From Neodiprion pinetum (lineage: Eukaryota > Arthropoda > Insecta > Hymenoptera > Diprionidae), in contig NC_060237.1 of assembly GCF_021155775.2 (NCBI RefSeq), positions 2,296,501 through 2,360,500 on the forward strand: a DNA stretch of 64,000 nt, given 5' to 3'. The notes under the pieces were generated by a model that had not been told where the DNA came from, did no database searches, and saw only the letters and a list, made by a program, of their open reading frames with translations. The position numbers were made by a program, and so were the translations under genes. Positions 24,286 to 36,709 of this stretch are shown in pieces (position 1 is the first letter of the stretch; each line of letters starts with the position of its first letter).

Positions 24286-27200
24286 CTAGGGGTCGAGGGT
24301 GAGGTCGACTTCGTCATCCGCAGGGAGAAGATCCTCCGCGTCTTGGGTTCTCCGTAACGCCGCGAAGCTCTGAACATTCGGCGAAGCCGCGGTTTGTTTT
24401 TTTCCGGATCGGTAAAGCGGGTTGGCGAATCTACTCCCGATTCCGCTCTCCTCCTCGGCGTATTCGTCTTCGTCCTCGGCGACGATATCTCCCGCGGCTG
24501 TAGCCAACTCCACGTTCGAATCGGGCGTGTTTTGAAAACGGGCGAACCTGAACGGTCGAATATGCAATCTCGGCTTTGTTCCGCTTCCCGATGCCATTCC
24601 CTCATCTCTGTTCTCCGAAAAATGAACACGCATTGCGCTCCAACTGTCCTCGACGATCCTGAAAAGGTTCTTGATTTAAAAACAATTTTTTTTTTTTTTT
24701 TTTTTGTTGGTGGTTTTATCGAAAGTTTGCAACGTTGGGATTCGGAGAGTTGAAATATTTTAACATCTAAATTTTCCGATTTGCGCTCAACTCTTTGTTA
24801 TTGGTTTTAGTAACGTTAGAGTAAATTGAACATTGCAAAATATCGTTATTTCGTAAACTTGAAACGATGTCGATATGAGCTTGAATTTAAAAGTACAAAT
24901 ATGTTTTGCTTCGTTATGATTTAGCAAATTTCGTTTGTACAAACTTCAACTCCAACTTCGTAATTATAAGTATGATCCGCGATATTTTAATAGACTTGGA
25001 ATTCGGCTGCCTCGATTGTGAAAACTTATTTCTAAACTTTTCCTCACTTTCATGGTACAGAGGAAAGGCGATCATTCGTGTACAACAACGATGATAATTT
25101 TTCCGAATACCTGCGCCTGAGGATGAATTATAATCTTATTAAACTTCTCCCGCGGTCGAAGAATCGTCGAAATAAAACAAATCCCAGCAGTTTTCGCCCG
25201 AAGGTAACCGCTGGGAAAAGCTGATCAAGTGAAGATGAGGAAAAGCAAAGAAAAGGCGGAGAAAAAACGGAATAAAAGAGGGAAAAAAAAGAATCGGAAT
25301 AAAAGAGAGATTCCAGGTTCCAGGGACGAGCTGGAGGGAATTATGCTTGCGGTAAGAGGGGGCCTTCAACCAAAGTCGAAGTTGTAATACCTACAAGTAT
25401 ATACCCACCGGCGAGGGCGTAATTTTCCACATTTACTGCCACCACGCGGTGTTACGCGAAGAGCGCTGCCGAGTTTATCTGCCCCATTCCGAGCACGAGT
25501 CGTCCTCGACGTCGACGTCGAGCGAACGAAGAAGGCATTTCATTTGCGCCCCCTCGACGATGCCCCCCGCCGACTTCTCATTTACTTACCGAGCCACCCC
25601 CAACCCCCGGCCCCGAGTTACTTCCCCCCCCCCCCCCCCCCCACCCCCACCCCCACCTTCCCCGTCACGTTATATAACCACCCTCAGATACGTTTCTGCC
25701 GTATATATCCGCCCATCTGTGTGTGCCGGATGTTTGCCTGTTTGCATGTTTGCGCCTGTGTTTTTTACCCTCTCTTCTTATGCTTCGCGGACGAACGTGC
25801 AGACTCGGTTTTACCCTCCATGTACGAGTGTTTAATTAGTCGAGTTCGCGGCAATCGGACGGACGAGTGCCAATCGTTTTTCCTTCCACTTTTCCGACTC
25901 TTTTCGCAGGCAGTTTTCTTCTTTTTTCTTTTTGTTTTTCTTTCTTTTTTTTCATCCTTGCATCACCTCGTTCACGATCGGCTCTCCCCGCCGGGGCCTT
26001 TTTCACGATCACGGCTTCGACCCTCGTTGAAACTCAACGGCTAGACGAGCAAGGGTGCGAAAATTCTGCGATTTTGATTTAAGGGTCCTTGTGTGGGATG
26101 GACAGAATTTATAGGAAAACGGTTTTTGAATGGTCGTTGAATCGAAAAAAATTATACCATTCGAGAGCGTTGACTCTGTTTTCTGCGCGTTTGTGAATTT
26201 TATCGTCTCGAGTTTATAACTTTTTGATACTTGTAATTGATTGGAGCGGTTATTAACTTTCTAGAATATTCGTATACAATAAAACCGTGAGCTTCTTACG
26301 GTTTTCCTCTCTCGCGACTGCGTTTTTTTTTTTAAACTCATTTCTTTCTTATTCTTGTGTGATTAAATTTTCACTCTGGTCATATACAATATACTTATGT
26401 TTATACACGTAACGCGCTCTTTTATGTGTAATTTAAACCCCGAGCTGAATCACAGTCACGAAGAAAAAAAAATCACATCAGATATAATCCGCGGGGTAAA
26501 AAAGACGTGGTAAAGAACGAAAATGAATTTCTTTGAAACCGATGCTGGAACCTTGGAAAATGATTCAAAGGAAAAAAAGTCTGGCTTGTGGCAGACAGAA
26601 CATTGTCTTGAACCACGGAGTGTGTCTCTTTGGCAAACTCTCCCATACATACACCTTATCTAAATCCTTCAACATACAGGTATTATTTTATGTGAACAGG
26701 CATGTACTTACTCGAGTAACGGGTACCCGAAGTAGGGGAAGATGACGAGAAAAACGAGGACGACGACGACGAGGGTTCCGAAAATGGGCAACAGAATCGT
26801 CGCGGTTTTTGACATGGTCAGGGCGAAGCCTGTCGTCTCGGTGTCGACGATCTCGATTCCCTGCTCTGGAAAACGGACTCGGGTGTCATGGTGAGGAAAA
26901 TACTTTTCCGTAAACATGTTACACGGAAATTTTGACAATATTTGGAAAATCGATAACAAAGGTGAGAAAATTTGAACCTTTTAGAACGTTGGCGAGGGCG
27001 AGCATCGCATCGTCGATCTGGCTAAACGAGTATTTCCCGTCTTTTCCAGCTATCAAAATTTCCCCACGCGAGTCCCACGTACTACGGACGTACCAGGATA
27101 AACTGCTGCCATATCCCGACAAGCCTTGGTCAGCCATCTTCTTCAACAAATTCAACGATGTCTTGTCCGTCACCTGAACCCGGCCCCCGCAAAAGTCGCA

Positions 27201-29467
27201 GCAGTGACCCTCGATCTGTCGAAAATGAAGCGAATAGAGCCGAGGATGATGCGAGTAAATAATGGTAAGTCGGCTCTTTGACGGAAGCGGGCAGCGTAGG
27301 TAAAGAAAATTGGAATTTACCCGGATGGGGGTGTCGCAGATCGTCTCGCAGCTTGATTTTACGACTTCGCACACTTCCTCAAGCATCTCTCTTCCGGTTC
27401 TTTCCGGCTGGCAAGGACAATTGGTGCAGCTTCTCAACCCGCTGTACCTGCATTTACAATGTCCAATAAATATCGAGGGTCAAAGCAACGTAAAAAATAA
27501 AATTATATTTCAGAGATTATTTTCAATGGGAACAACTGAAACGCTAGGATAAAAACAATATGGCTGCCGTCGACTCGCTTCGGACTTTATTTCCCTTCTA
27601 CAATCGCTTCCGTCGATCAACGGACGCCGAGAATTTTATCCTGCCAAAGAAAACGATGGCAAGAACAGGTTCGTCTATAATTTCACCTGCGAGGAAAGCC
27701 TGAGAGCCGAGAATTCGGCCTCCGAGTTTCCTTCGCCTGTATCTTTTCGTCCTTATAATTGCAGGTATACGCACTCGACTGATGCCGGTCCCGCGGCGAA
27801 CTCGCTCCGGAATTTAGCGTCTCTCCAGTCCCATGACGGCATGGTTCCCAGGTCACCGCTCAGCCTTACACCCTTGACCTTGACGCCCTCGGCGTTTGGC
27901 ATTCGGACGCTGAAGACGCGGTCCGGTGCTGGGAGGACGACGACGTCATCCTGACACGGAAGTCGCTCGAGGTGAGGAATCGCTGCCAGCGACCTCTTCG
28001 AGGACCAGTTGTTCGGATCCGCCCAGAGCAGCGGACCTTCCGTTTTCCACTCCGCCGTTTTTGCCGAGGAATCAGATTCGCTTATCTATATAAAATCGTT
28101 GCAATTCGACACGGAGGTAAGTTTTCACAGCAATTTTGAAAATATTTGCGCGATTTCAACGATGATAATTACGTGGTAAAGAAAATTGATTCTTTGTCAA
28201 ATCAGCCTTATCGGACTGCTGATCCATTGTCGATCCAGCAGGGTTGAGTCTGAAATTCTATCTTGCGATCGCAAAGATGAAAAATATTTTTCGTACAAAA
28301 ATCAAACAACTTTATACCTACTCTTAAAATTAGTCAGCAGTCTGGAATTTCGGTTACGTCAGACGTAAAATTTGCAATAATCTTACCCCCTCCTGGTTGT
28401 TATATTACGTGTTTTAACAAATGAACAAGATAAAAACTGCACGCAAAGAACGAAGCACCGAAAGCGGGAATCGTAAAGCTGCATGAGATTGCAGCATGCA
28501 ATCGCGACAAGATATCTGTGCTCTCAGTTTTATTCCCGGTGATTAATCAACGGGAACCGGAGCCTGTGGGGCTTCGATTGCTGGTAAATACGACGGTGCC
28601 GAGCAGCAAGTGACGGTGCCTACAGGAAATACCTGGACGTCCAGGCAATATACTCGACGTCCCTCGCTGCGACGGGTCCGGGAGACGTTGCCCCGACGTT
28701 CGATCGCTGCATATAGCATTAGACGGGATATTGGAAGAGGAGGATTGAGGAAAAGTAAAACGAAAGACTAGAAAAACAAAGCTGCAGGGAAAACTTGAGT
28801 AGAGACAAAATTGAAACATCCTTCTCGAGAGCGCAGCCTCATAAACGTCCCACCAAATTTTCCGCAGGGTCAGAACGAGTGTTTGTCTTCACCGAAGTGG
28901 CCGAGGACCACGGGGAGCTTCCAAATCACCCCGCATGAACACCGCTTGAGCTTTCGCTAGGAATCTAATTACGCCGTCCCGGGTTTCTACTCTCATTTAT
29001 GTCGAGGCTCGTCGCCCGCCGCGCAAATCGACCGCGAAACCCGAAAGCTCGTCGTCGAGTTGAACGTTAAAGAACGAGCTTTCGCAGTCGGGTCCCATTA
29101 GAAGAACGCGACCGGATTTCTAACCATTGCTCACCGTGAGTCGTCCTGCTTTTGGAAGGGCGACGCCTCCGTCCCGTGGTAGTTGAAGCCCGGCGACGTC
29201 GAGGACGACGTTTCGGGCCGGAAGTCCGACGGACAGTCGCATCTCGACGGGGAAAACGACGCGGCTTCCATTCTCGGGCACGAAATCGTTTACCCAGTTG
29301 CTCTTGGTGGTCCAGTCGAGATCCGGCCTCCAAGTTATCTCGGTGCCCGAGGATCGCGGAGGGAGAATAACGACCAGAAGGAGAACCGGAAGGTACGATA
29401 GTCCCCCGGGGAACCTCCACTTCCGGATTTTACACCTTTCGTTAGACGTCGCGGCCGCGTTGTTCAT
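24286..29467 (-). CDS. Amnionless: Amnionless, transmembrane partner of cubilin in endocytosis
   Basis: Type I membrane protein that escorts cubilin to the surface and drives uptake of protein ligands (insect nephrocytes, vertebrate kidney and gut). Exons on the minus strand: 29467-29135, 28085-27775, 27447-27321, 27215-26978, 26865-26712, 24658-24286. They sum to 512 codons in one frame (511 residues). Order: signal peptide (residues 1-41, core LSYLPVLLLVVIL); ITWRPDLDWTTKSNWVNDFVP; ADPNNWSS with PHLERLPCQDDVVVLP; a cysteine-rich block (CTNCPCQP, then IEGHCCDFCGG); transmembrane helix about residues 357-379; cytoplasmic tail. The tail has FANPLY (residues 465-470, 24412-24429), matching the FxNPxF/Y endocytic signal of vertebrate AMN. 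I chose the ATG at 29467 because the in-frame ATG at 29575 would put 36 mostly basic residues before the signal peptide. Two donors are weak (GTGCGT after exon 2, GTTCAA after exon 4) but are forced by frame and homology. Confidence 0.93.
24659..26711 (-). other. Last amnionless intron, low-complexity
   Basis: The two-kilobase intron separates the transmembrane exon from the cytoplasmic-tail exon. It contains a long T tract (about 24687-24706), a C-rich run with CCCCAC repeats (25624-25660) and pyrimidine-rich sequence to about 26000. The open frames at 25449-26044 on the plus strand come from this C/T-rich composition. No nested gene is recognised. Confidence 0.65.
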
Positions 29468-29575
29468 CCTGGTTCTCGAACCGACTGACGGCCGCCTCGC
29501 TTTTCGCCTCGGACGACGGGCGTCGTCGCGTCTGATCCCATGGGAGACGATGTACGCCTCTCTCGGTGATAACAA

Positions 29576-30631
29576 ATTGGAAAAATAGTGACTCGGCAGC
29601 AGCTGCTGCGTGCATACACGTCTCTATGTGTTTGTACACGTATGACACGTGTCGGGCTAGTTCATTGCTGGGTTCAATACGCACCTATCGTTAAAGTGGA
29701 GTGACTTTCGAGCGAAAATCACTTAACGACGGGGCAGAAGGTTGACAATACGATGGCGACGACGATATTGTCGGATTTCTTGTATATAATGATCGTATTG
29801 TCGATCGATGAAATCATCACGAGGATTACAGATAGCCGCTTTATTAGTTACTCACAGACAGGTTATACACAGGTATAAGTAATTCTTGATCGCTTACTCG
29901 TTAAGTTTGTTAAATACTTGTTGTTTATTCTTCGCTGCCACCTCAGGCGGTTGCAAAACGAAAATCATATCACCGCAGGTTAATATTTATATTACCTATT
30001 ATTTCTCCAAGTATAGTTTACGGTTCTTTTCATTAATATTAATTCTTTTATACACTCAGAGCTTTTACGGGACCCCGCGTTCATATTATATACGTGAGAC
30101 AAAAAGCAGGGCAGGCCAAGGCAGCAGGGAACACACAAATGTTATAATAATTACATACGATATGCGGGCATTTTCAAAACCGATCTGTCAATATACACTC
30201 ATAACAGGTAAACATGTACGTGGTACATTACATTACAGGCGATAATGATTAATTCAATTAGCATCATAGAATACGACGTAACGGATCAACGCAAACGCAG
30301 GGATCAGTCGCGGTTCGTAAGGACGCGTGGGATAGACGGGACGGGCCTTCGTCGTGGTGGCCGATTTAATTCTCTCTTCCCTTCTCTCACTCTCTCTCTC
30401 TCATTCTCTCTCTGTCTCTCTTCGGCGTTGGAACCAGACAAAACAAACAAATCTCCGCCCGTCCATCGCCTGCTTCTTTCCCCAACTGACACCTTGATCC
30501 GAATTTTAGAAAAACACGCACCTGCGGGGGCCACGGGGTAAAAAAAAATTCGATCTTACGAGAGGATTTCTGGGACTGCGGTGCAGACGGAGGGGGCAAG
30601 GGGGGGATAAAGAGGCGAAGAATCGCGGGGC
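29576..30631 (-). other. Intergenic DNA: amnionless 5' flank and allatostatin-A 3' UTR
   Basis: The amnionless promoter and the Ast-A 3' UTR share this kilobase. AATAAA signals on the minus strand occur at 29934-29939 and about 29841, either of which could end Ast-A. A CT-rich run lies at about 30383-30421. Two perfect 11-base arms (GACAATACGAT near 29743 and its complement near 29791) could form a weak hairpin. No TATA box for amnionless was identified. Confidence 0.5.
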
Positions 30632-31315
30632 CTAAGAGGCGAGGGCGATCTGCCGCTGATCCGCCTCTTCATCCCCGCCGAACCGCCGTTTACCGAGACC
30701 GAATTTGTACCGTCGACCGAATTCCGCCTCGCTGGGTCGTTTTCCCAATCCGAAATTGAACCGCTGTCCAAAATCGCCCCGCTCCTCCGCCCCCGCGGTT
30801 CTTTTTCCAAGACCGAAGCTGTACAGACGGCTCCGTTTGTCCTGGAGGAACTCGTCGAGCGGCTCCCGCAACTCCTCCTCGTAGTCGTCCTCCATCCTGA
30901 CCTGGTTTCCGTAACTCTCTCCGCGTTTTCCAAGACCGAAGCTGTAAGGTCTCGCCCGCTTTCCCAGCCCGAACGAGTACAGACGTGCTCTCTGAAATTA
31001 CCGATTACAAGGGGAGTTGTTGCGACAGAGGAGGAATAAGCCGCTCACCTTATCCTCGGGGACGACGCCGCTCGTCGACCACCGCTTCCCCAGACCAAAG
31101 TTGTAGATCGGGAGCCTCTTGTACTCGGACACGTAACTGTAGACCCGCTTTTCCGGCCCGCTCTGCAGACCCTCCGAGTCCAAATCCGAGTCGAGGGCCA
31201 TGCTGCCCGACGAAGGTTGAAGCGGCATCGAGGACGCCGCCTCCTCCATCGTCCAGGACGGACCCACAACGGCCAAGACGCAGGAACACGCCAGCGCCAA
31301 CGCGACGCTCCTCAT
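30632..31315 (-). CDS. AstA: Allatostatin-A (FGLamide) prohormone
   Basis: Precursor of brain/gut neuropeptides that act on the galanin-like allatostatin-A receptors and affect feeding, gut motility and, in some insects, juvenile hormone. Exons 31315-31049 and 30991-30632 join in phase 0 to 208 residues. The ATG at 31315 opens a signal peptide (MRSVALALACSCVLAVVG). Six amidation/cleavage units (FGLGKR) give LPIYNFGL-, ARLYSFGL-, ARPYSFGL-, SRLYSFGL-, an FNFGL-type and a YKFGL-type amide. An acidic spacer (VRMEDDYEEELREPLDEF) splits the three N-terminal copies from the three C-terminal ones. The block VYSYVSEYKRLPIYNFGL closely resembles the bee precursor, which supports Hymenoptera. FNFGL lacks a dibasic site before it (GQR), so it may be released with an N-terminal extension or cut at a single Arg. 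Confidence 0.96.
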
Positions 31316-31360
31316 TTTTTCACTTGTTTGATTAACGTTATTTGCCCCTGAATTTTTCAC
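31316..31360 (-). other. AstA 5' UTR segment attached to the coding exon
   Basis: A strong acceptor (TTGGTGTTTCAG on the minus strand) lies immediately upstream of 31360. The coding exon therefore probably begins with a 45-base leader spliced to a distant untranslated exon (see 41411-41466). Confidence 0.55.
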
Positions 31361-34300
31361 CTGAAACACCAATTTGGCGTATTACAATTTGTTAGATTAT
31401 AAAATGTTTTTGTATATGTATGTACATATATATACACACCAGGGTGTTCAGAATAAAATTATTTGCCATTTTACACGGTGTCATCCCGAAAAAAAATTAG
31501 CTCAGGTTAAAAGAAAGGTTCTGTCAAAAGATTAGCGTTCTACGTTACATGAAAGATCGCGCTCAGTTGATTCTTCGCTTTTATAGAATTTTTTTAAATT
31601 TACGAAGTATCTTGAATAAAATTTTTTTTATTGCTTATGATTTACGTCGCAAAGAAGACCCACACTTTTAATATGTCTTCAATTTAAGTCTCCCAGTTGA
31701 TGTTTGAAAAGTGTTTCCGACCATTTTTACATTATTAATTCAATACGTGAAATTTTAATTCGGGAGAATAAGATCCCCGAGATGACATATTTTTGTGTTA
31801 TTATACGAATCGTGATCTTTGGGTCGAATATGAATGTGTGGAAAGAAATGATAATCGAAGTGCTACAACTTGTTTCTTCGCAAAGTCAAAAAAATGGGAA
31901 AAATGAAACGAGCGCCGCGCCATCTTCCACATAACGTAGAACGCTCACCTTTCCACAGAATATTTCTATTAACCGGATACAAACTTTTCCGGGCTTGCGC
32001 AACGGTGGAAAATTGTAAATTATTTTTTTCCGAAACATCTCAACGCACATCTATGTTTTCATCGGAGAAAATATTTCTACGGATTCATATAATTATGCTA
32101 AGAATTGATTCGCAAAGATGTATCGAAATTCATTAGCGAATTTATCGAGAATGAATAGAGAAAAAATATGTATATTATATACGTTCGAGGCGAAAAATCG
32201 ACCGGCGACCCTTAATATTCCGCCATGTTTCCGAGGTTTTTAACGCAGGGTCTCCGACGGCAGGTGCGAGCGAGTTTCAGTCCGTTGCCGTTTACCCATT
32301 CCCATTTGGTGTCCCGTTAATTGAATCCCCCTGTAGTAATTTAATTATCTAGCCTCGACGCCCACCGTCCGCGCAGCAGTGGTTTCTTAACGACTTTTCG
32401 CTCGAGTGGTTTTTGAACCTCTTTGCTCTTTCCCTCTGCAAATATTCCAACAGCCTCGTTCGGGGTGAATAAAATAACACCGCGGTTACCCCTAAACATA
32501 TTGTTTCAATTTCCCTATTTTATACTAATTGTTGCCAATGCGATTCGCCGCTCGTTGCCGAAGTAAACTTGGCGTATAAAAATCAGAAAGTAGAAAAATT
32601 AAACGAGGGCGGTACGTCGCATGTCGGAGCATCCAGACGTTACGACCCTGTAGCACTTAATTTTCCCAGATGAGAGAACGAGAGGACTCCGCGTTTTATG
32701 TATATTACACACATAGCTCCGTGTGTAAGTGTGTCGTTATTGGAAATTCGATCCTCGTCCTCGGTATATATTAGGACAGTAAAAAAATGTAATTTTGAAG
32801 AAATTTATTACACCGTATCACTTGAACCCGAATATACGTGGTTGGTATTTGACCCAAGGTATAAGAATATCGTGCGGGCATAATGCAGATTATTGTCGCG
32901 CATTTGGGTTATCGGATATTATATTATATCACAGGTACCCATATATTACGGTACCTATAGGGTATAATACCCGCGACGCGTAGCGTGGATTCATGCTGAT
33001 CTAATCAATTACGTTCGTACGTGCTTTAATCCTTAATTTCTTTCCCCGTTTAGCATAACGATTATTCGATTAGTACGTCGAAACTTTAGATACCTATACA
33101 TGGTTCGATTATTTGAACGAACGAAAAAGGAAAACGAGCCACGAGAACGGGGGATGAAAAATATGAAGGGTACGAAGACAGAACGGGATCGGTGAGCTGA
33201 ATGGATGAAAGAAAAAAAACCTCTATATGCATTGCCCACTTCAGTCTGCAGCAGCGACCTTATAAGTCGTCGAAAATTCCCCGAACGATCAATCTTGGCC
33301 ATTGATAAGAGTGGATCTATGGACGCGATATGTCCGCGGGGCGCATAGAGACGCGGTAATACGGACCCTAATTTTCCTATTTTTCCCTTTTACCCGCGTA
33401 AATTGGAGCCACGGAGGGTCAAGGCGTGTGTGCGAGGAACACGTGTAGGAGGAAGACATCGGTGAATGGGCAGAGTCTAATAAGCAAAGCCTGGAGATAA
33501 GACGTCCGCCGGCCGGTTGCAGGGGATAAGCGAGGGATGATTAATGGCTTCGTGCATCACGGATGGATGCTGTGTAATGTAATTCCCGCTAAGGCTTAAT
33601 CACTGTACCCGGTACGTGAAAACGGAATTGAGAAAATTGATGAAAGAAGAGTGATCCCGGGAATTGAACGGATTATAGATATATGATACACGCCACGATC
33701 TGTATTTACGGAAAAGATTCCGACGAAGGATCGCAAATCCGCGGAGATGCCATTTCGGCATATTCTCGTGTGGGCTGATGTGTATAATACACGCACACGA
33801 TATGCTCAAATATACCTAGAATATTTGTCCTCGGCTCAGCCCTGCGGTCTACAGACGGCATCTCGGATGACATTTTGGTAAAATCTTTCTCTCGATGTAT
33901 TGTGAAATTGCGTCCGTACGAACAACAGTTTTCGGATAAAGGTCTAGCGGATTCTTCTCTTTTCTTGTACCGAATAATACGCCGAGCTGAAGAGGATTCG
34001 CGGTGAGAATGGTTGGAGAGAAAATTTTTAGTCGATATAGCGAAAAAATAACATGTTCCCGGATCAATTTTCTATCTAATTCCTAATCGACTTTCGTTGT
34101 GAGTATTAAATGCCCAATATCGTTGGAAACTTTTTATTTTTAATTAATGTTTTCGCACAATGAGCCAGCCGCTCCTCAGTTTTAATACGATACAATATAA
34201 AGGAGCCGATCTGATATTTTCGATGAAAAAACACCCCCTGTAGCCTGTATATATTGTATAAAACCAACGTATATACGACACTGTAAACTAATTATTATAT

Positions 34301-34964
34301 ACTTATCTCGAAGATCTACTCTATTATATTTCATTTACACCGGTGCAAAAGTTTGAAGCGACGTAATCGCCGGGGGAAAAAAAAACGATCTCATAATCAT
34401 TTTCTCATCGCTTATACTCCAGGTGCAACCAAGATTCTTTTTCGTCATTTTTTTTTTCCCACGAAGGTAATGAAAAATTGTCTCTCTAAAACGATAGGCG
34501 TTCAGGAATAATCATTCGAGCTATATAGGCAGTAAATTTTTTCTTCCTGTATACAGCCCAGCTCGAGATTATACAATTTTATCGTCGCAGTACAGATTTC
34601 ACTTTGAATTTATAATAGTCTCGTTTTTCAATAAATTATAAATAATCTACAGCGGCCTGCATACGGTCCGATATATTCACCGAGTGTAATATTCCTCTCT
34701 CGCGACGCTATTTCCACAGCTAGAAATCGCGGGGACGGAAAGTTCTGGCGCAAGGTTGCCCAGGGATTCGGACGCAATTTACATTCCCAGAGCGGAATGG
34801 GTCAGCGTCGGAAAAAGGTTGGTGGAAAATTAAAACGATGATTTCGTTTGAGAAAAATTAACGAGAAATGAGCCGCCGGTTTGAAAGGAGGGGGGGATCG
34901 TCTTCGTCCGGTCGGAATCTCCGCGTGCGGGAGTAATTTAGCGGGGGCGAAAAACCGGAAGGCT

Positions 34965-35004
34965 AGAGAGAGAGAGAGCGAGAGAGAGAGAGAGAGAGAG
35001 AGAA
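34965..35004. repeat. GA microsatellite
   Basis: GA dinucleotide run with one interruption (GCGA) near 34979. Confidence 0.9.
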
Positions 35005-36619
35005 GGGGAAAGAGAGGGTGGCGAATTTCCCCGGGCCGCGCGAAATGCGGAATGGGAAATCTCGACGACGGTCGGCAACAGGTGCCGCAACGCTTGGCGT
35101 CCCGACGCCTCGTGGCTGGCAGGCGGCGGCGTTTAATTCGCGCGTTGCGTCGCGAAGCCGCTTCGCGAGATTAGCGAGCCCCGCTTGCGATTCGCAATTC
35201 TTATTCGCAATCGCCGGCGGTGTCCTGCCGAGGCGAGATTACGCCCAGCATCCTTCTCACCACCCCCTCCAGCCCCGGTAATTAACCTCGGATGCCAGAC
35301 GGACCCCGGATTATGCGACTTGAACCTCACCCTAGTCGGTGGGGGCGAAGCTTCGCCGTCTCCGCAGATACCGAGATAAGGATTTCGCTTTCGGGCCCTG
35401 GAAAAATCCCTGGAAAGATCCAGCCGGCCCCTTGGGCGTCAAACTTCGCGAGATTGAGGCAGGAAATTTAAGGATTAATTTATATTGCATTTTTCATTTT
35501 TTCAATTTTTTTTTTTTATCTCACATTTGCATGATCAGAAACTTGGGTACAAGCGAAGAATAAAAACGTCTGATCGACGGAGAATTTATAATTATTGACT
35601 CGAGGCGTTGAATAAGTATAATAATAACGATAATAAACTAGGTGTTCGAAAAGTGCACGAGGGAATTTTTTCCCTGAAAAAGGTTCTTCTTACACGAAAC
35701 GCGCAATAATATTTATGAATAAACCGAGGGTCGGAGCTGTATGTTTACGTTTGCTAGAGGGGTTGAGAAACAATTTTCGAAGAACAATACCGTACCTGTC
35801 GAATAAAATTCATACGAGTTTCAGTTCAGTTTCAGATAGCTACAGAGTCGTTCCAACTATTATATCCCATACATATCGTAATTTTCTTCCCAATTAACCC
35901 GCCGCTGTATCCACGCTGTGAAGTTACAAGGTGAGGCCGCATTCATCACCGTACTATGTAAATTAAGAAAAATGAATCTACAGTAAGTAGCCTGTACTTA
36001 TCTAACAACACGAATCTTGATGATATTCGTCGAGAATGTACGTTCACCGCATGTACACGTATAAAGCGTAAACAGCTCGAGGTTTATTATATCTGTTTTC
36101 ACCTCGTTCTCCGCGATTTCCTTCCGCACCTTCACACCCATCGGTGGAGGTTTAATCAAGAAGATTGGTTCTACTGCCTTGTTTATCCGAAATCGCGTAG
36201 GTATCTGCCTTCCGCACGCAACGAGCGAGTGTTTCGTGATTTCAAAGGGCCCGCCGTTAAAAAACCACCTTTCAATAACAAACGGAATCAACGTTATTAC
36301 CGGTTCATTGATCGACGCTTTCGTTGGAGCTTGAAAATTGTCGTCGCAATTGAATGGATGAGAGAGATACAACCGGCCGAGCTGAGAATTATGCCGCGGA
36401 CGAAACTGCGCCGGGGATTCAACCGGCACTTGAAATTTCACGAGGCGGAGGCGACGGGGGTGGAGGTTAACCGGATATTGGGGTGAGTTCTCGGAGCTTG
36501 CATCCTCAACGAAGCTGCGCTTATATAACTTTTCCAAGCCGGAGGAATCTGCCTTACTTATTATAATGTCCCGGAGGTGTGTATAAGCGGGCGAACGCTG
36601 CGGGATAATTTAACGACGC

Positions 36620-36624
<5 letters not shown>

Positions 36625-36708
<84 letters not shown>
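36625..36708. repeat. Long AG microsatellite
   Basis: About 42 uninterrupted AG units. The apparent Arg-Glu repeat protein read across it is a product of the dinucleotide repeat. Confidence 0.95.

Positions 36709-36709
<1 letters not shown>

Noticed and set aside
25449..26044. Overlapping plus-strand frames of 128 and 166 codons, Pro/Phe-rich
   Set aside because: They lie in an amnionless intron and follow from C/T-rich low complexity.
29743..29801. Two 11-base complementary arms upstream of amnionless
   Set aside because: Short arms with a long loop in low-complexity sequence; too weak to call a functional hairpin.
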